From assembly GCA_003164895.1 (NCBI GenBank), contig PLUL01000030.1, positions 90,942-154,941 of the forward strand: a DNA stretch of 64,000 nt, read 5' to 3'. Source of the stretch: Bacteroidota bacterium (GTDB lineage: Bacteria > Bacteroidota > Bacteroidia > Palsa-948). Position 1 is the first letter of the stretch; each line of letters begins with the position of its first letter. The position numbers and the translations under genes were made by a program. This document shows positions 61,525 through 64,000 of this stretch, piece by piece. The notes beneath the pieces were generated by a model. It made no database searches, had not been told where the DNA came from, and saw only the letters and a program-made list of their open reading frames with translations.

Positions 61525-61604
61525 GACACATTTTTGAATAAAACAATTATATCCTTAATGCAGAAGGACAAAATAATGCGCAACAATTAAAATTAGTTCA
61601 GTTC

Positions 61605-61949
61605 TTATTTCTCTCTTATTCCGATTATCTGCACCGGTATTCCAGCTCCGCAGCCCTTTGGCTGATGAACTCTTAGCGTTCGGTAATTAAAAACTATTTC
61701 CAATCCTTCTTGATCAAATTCGTTTAAAGGAGTCATTGGTATTAAAGTCAAGGTATCGTGTTGCGGATTTTTGAAGGAAATAATTACCGCCCCACAACCG
61801 CCTGCACTGTACTTATGCGAAACTATTCCGGCAGATAATAGTGTGTCTGCCACAGGTTTTGTTTGCTTTACTGAAGAATTATTCTGCTTTGCTTTGCAAG
61901 CAAGAAATACAAACACTATCAAACAACAAATAGAAATAAAACGTTTCAT
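61605..61949 (-). CDS. Small lipoprotein of unknown function
   Basis: This 114-residue protein has a lipoprotein signal with the lipobox-like FVFLACK. The mature part has two Gly-Cys-Gly motifs (SAGGCGAVI and KGCGAGIP). Unknown family. It lies directly downstream of the T9SS gene on the same strand. Confidence 0.65.
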   Translation of the reverse strand: MKRFISICCLIVFVFLACKAKQNNSSVKQTKPVADTLLSAGIVSHKYSAGGCGAVIISFKNPQHDTLTLIPMTPLNEFDQEGLEIVFNYRTLRVHQPKGCGAGIPVQIIGIREK

Positions 61950-61952
61950 AAT

Positions 61953-63827
61953 TTATTGCACCGAAACTTTTATCACGCGTTGAAAATTTGTATTCCCGAT
62001 TCTCACATAATAAATCCCTCGCGCAATTCCTGAAACGTTAATTGTTGTTTCAACCGCATTGGAAAAAGGAGAAACACTTTTTCTTGCAATCATTTTTCCT
62101 TCGGTGTTAAAGAAATCAATTACAGATTTCTCATCCGAAGGAAGATTAGTTGCTTTAATGTTCAACTCATTTCCTGATTGAAAAGCAACAAGCATGGGCG
62201 CAGAAGTTTGAATATTTGCTACACCTGCTCCAGTGCATTTAGGAATCTGAAAAGAAAAGATCCGTGTGTGTATCGTACTGCTTGCTCCGATGTATTGATT
62301 GGTGTGCCAAAAAGAAATTCCATCGGATGGATCTACCGAAAGATGAGAGTAATCGCCCCATCGGTTATCACTTGTCCAGGATGAAGAACCTGCAATGGCA
62401 GTTGTTTCAGTAACCGTCATTTTTCCCAATGTATCGCAACTGGTTCGTCCGGTAAATCGTGTGCCCGGATAAACACTTGTTGGAGAAGAAACAGAATACG
62501 CAAGACCGATGTTTCCGTTTATGTCCATTGCAATGGCAGGATTCCATCGGCTCACACCATCAGCAGGAGAGTAGGTGCCTTGCTGATAAATGTTCCATTT
62601 AGTTGTTACAGTATCCTGATGAAGTTCATACCATCTTATTCCGGCTACAATACTTGAAGTTCCGGTGTTAACAGGATGACACATTAATGCAATATTATAA
62701 TTTGTCCATCTCAAATAAGGAATTCTATAGGAGAAAAAACCATCCAGCGCATCTATTTTATTTGAGGTGCCTGGTTGTGAAATATCTTGTTCAGTGCCTC
62801 CGGTGAAATAAGAATTAAAGGGTAAAGTTGCCAGTGAATCAAATTTTGTAAACGTGCCTGTTTTGCTGGTCCAGTTAGAAGTGATTTTATAAATAAAAAT
62901 CATATCCTTAAATTGAGATCCCCAATTATCATCCGTGAAATAAAAATAATATTGTGGTGAACCATAAGGAGGTAATTGCCCATCGGCATACAAGGTTTGC
63001 GGACAAAAAAATCCTGCATTGGGATTTGGGCTTCCAGTTGAAGGAACAACTATAAATCCAGCCGTTGGATCTCCAAGTAACATTTTAGCTCTTTCGTATA
63101 TAGTTACTTTTGGATTTGAGCAGTTACAGGTTTCGTAATATCCATCCGACCAAATAGAATATTTTGGGTAATCGGCATAATCGGAAGCGTCGGGTTCAAA
63201 CGTGTATAAATAATATGCACCTGTAGGATCATTTGTTTTTGAAACGGCAAATAATAATTTAGTGCAATTACCACCACCCGGACAAAGGAATTCTGTAATA
63301 ACCCAACGATCGGCAAACCTATCGTACATCACAACCGGATCACCATCATCTAAAGATCCCGGGAAAAGTGTTGCTAAATCAATGGCAGCTGTGGCAGCAG
63401 TTCCGTTTTTATTAAATACCTGATAATTGCTATTGATCGCCTGCACATAATAATTCGGACCAACCATTCCATTGGGGTCTAAGGGATCAAATCCTTGTAC
63501 ATTAGGCATTCCATCAACATTTACAATTGTACCCATTGTACTCACATCACCTTGCTCTCTTTGCACAATCGGGTCATCTGCAATAGATGGCGCTGTCTCC
63601 GGGTTTTGTACCGGATGTATATTTTTTCTTTCCCTATCCTTTGCTTCACGATGTCCGTACACTTTATTTAGGTCTGAAGGATGCTCTTTGGCTAATTGCC
63701 ACAAAGGTTTTGAAATTTCAAAATGAGAACATTGCTTGAAGTAAGAACCGTCAGCATTTCGGATTTCTGTTTGTGCAAAAAGCGTTGTGGAAACAACCAC
63801 AATTATGAGGGTATAAAGATATTTCAT
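61953..63827 (-). CDS. Large secreted protein with T9SS sorting domain
   Basis: This 624-residue protein has a signal peptide (to about TLFAQ), then a beta-rich region with the segments DPNGMVGPNYYVQAINSNYQ and DRFADRWVITEF and a propeller-like pattern, as in other secreted Bacteroidetes proteins of unknown role. The C-terminal ~75 residues (VIDFFNTEGKMIARK to IKVSVQ) are a type A T9SS sorting domain. No catalytic site was recognised. Confidence 0.82.
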   Translation of the reverse strand: MKYLYTLIIVVVSTTLFAQTEIRNADGSYFKQCSHFEISKPLWQLAKEHPSDLNKVYGHREAKDRERKNIHPVQNPETAPSIADDPIVQREQGDVSTMGTIVNVDGMPNVQGFDPLDPNGMVGPNYYVQAINSNYQVFNKNGTAATAAIDLATLFPGSLDDGDPVVMYDRFADRWVITEFLCPGGGNCTKLLFAVSKTNDPTGAYYLYTFEPDASDYADYPKYSIWSDGYYETCNCSNPKVTIYERAKMLLGDPTAGFIVVPSTGSPNPNAGFFCPQTLYADGQLPPYGSPQYYFYFTDDNWGSQFKDMIFIYKITSNWTSKTGTFTKFDSLATLPFNSYFTGGTEQDISQPGTSNKIDALDGFFSYRIPYLRWTNYNIALMCHPVNTGTSSIVAGIRWYELHQDTVTTKWNIYQQGTYSPADGVSRWNPAIAMDINGNIGLAYSVSSPTSVYPGTRFTGRTSCDTLGKMTVTETTAIAGSSSWTSDNRWGDYSHLSVDPSDGISFWHTNQYIGASSTIHTRIFSFQIPKCTGAGVANIQTSAPMLVAFQSGNELNIKATNLPSDEKSVIDFFNTEGKMIARKSVSPFSNAVETTINVSGIARGIYYVRIGNTNFQRVIKVSVQ

Positions 63828-63862
63828 AGAATGGGGTTTTGTTTTTTTTGAAATAGCAATGT

Positions 63863-63870
63863 CAAAGGTA
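63863..63870 (-). promoter_or_regulatory. TAnnTTTG -7 element before the T9SS gene
   Basis: On the minus strand TACCTTTG ends 35 bases before the ATG of the T9SS gene. Confidence 0.4.
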
Positions 63871-63921
63871 TATTATTCTTTTCAATAAAAAAAATGGGCA
63901 AGCGAATTACAATTCAAGCTA

Positions 63922-64000
63922 CTATCTCGCTACTATTATTTTATAAATCGCGCAGGATTTGTCGGAAGTAATTTCTAGAGAATAAATTCCTTGCGGAACT
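63922..64000 (-). CDS. C-terminal tail of a further T9SS-type protein (partial)
   Basis: Reading in from the right edge on the minus strand, an open frame of 25 codons ends at a TAG (63924-63922). The peptide VPQGIYSLEITSDKS, ending KIIVAR, is the end of a T9SS C-terminal sorting domain (pattern G.Y...I......KI...). The rest of the gene lies outside the window. Confidence 0.65.
   Translation of the reverse strand, partial: VPQGIYSLEITSDKSCAIYKIIVAR

Overview
The window is a piece of a Bacteroidota chromosome with low to moderate GC. The evidence is several large secreted proteins ending in type IX secretion (T9SS) C-terminal sorting domains, a parA-parB-DUF5683-dapB-lepB block, bacillithiol synthesis (bshB1), an MqnD protein of the futalosine menaquinone route, and Bacteroidetes-type -7 promoter elements (TAnnTTTG and a TAnnTTCG variant). 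The genes for a haem-copper oxidase and for cytochrome c maturation point to an aerobic, menaquinone-using respirer. No tRNA, rRNA or CRISPR array was seen.

Layout. 1-1811: C-terminal part of a T9SS cargo protein. 1876-2583: bshB1. 2680-7186: cytochrome c maturation genes ccmB, ccmC, a ccmD-like gene, ccmE and ccmF. 7196-9539: a DUF2520 dehydrogenase-like protein, a UbiA prenyltransferase and Maf. 9661-14504: parA, parB, a DUF5683 protein, dapB and lepB. 14506-27070: a UbiD decarboxylase, a membrane-bound SpoIIE-type phosphatase, an SprB-repeat T9SS protein, an aldehyde dehydrogenase, a C1 peptidase, and surface-polysaccharide genes (WecA/MraY-like transferase, fcl, gmd). 42643-56916: TolB-like protein, thiL, mqnD, thioesterase, CapD-like epimerase, gcvT, comB, serine hydrolase, phospholipase-like protein, gmhB, rhomboid and a PorE-like OmpA protein. 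57262-60685: a lipoprotein, then ctaB and three cytochrome oxidase subunit genes. 60751-61524: a small two-gene unit behind an attC-like inverted repeat. 61605-64000: a small lipoprotein, another T9SS cargo protein and the tail of a fourth.

From about 27.1 to 42.6 kb an integrative island sits between gmd and the TolB-like gene. It carries a tyrosine integrase, a small minus-strand gene pair, a 299-residue unknown, an excisionase-like HTH gene, a Zn-finger/RecA-like ATPase, a DUF1016 (YhcG) PDDEXK nuclease, a complete type III restriction-modification pair (mod, res) with a third small gene, and an IS21-family istA/istB pair. No relaxase or conjugation genes were seen, so it looks like a defence-type, integrase-only element.

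The most unusual content is noncoding. Two homologous structured 5' leaders lie in opposite orientation on the island, one before the small minus-strand gene pair (29344 down to 29104) and one before mod/res (34021 to 34269). Both have a candidate -7 element, exactly 72 nt, then a rod of four stacked helices, then 51-52 nt to the start codon. Three helices differ in sequence but keep pairing, while the tip hairpin, the asymmetric AA/ACC internal loop, and a downstream CCCRCGC plus U-run are conserved. I do not recognise this class. Separately, the integrase and excisionase leaders share a 28-bp box followed by a nested hairpin, suggesting joint control of integration and excision.
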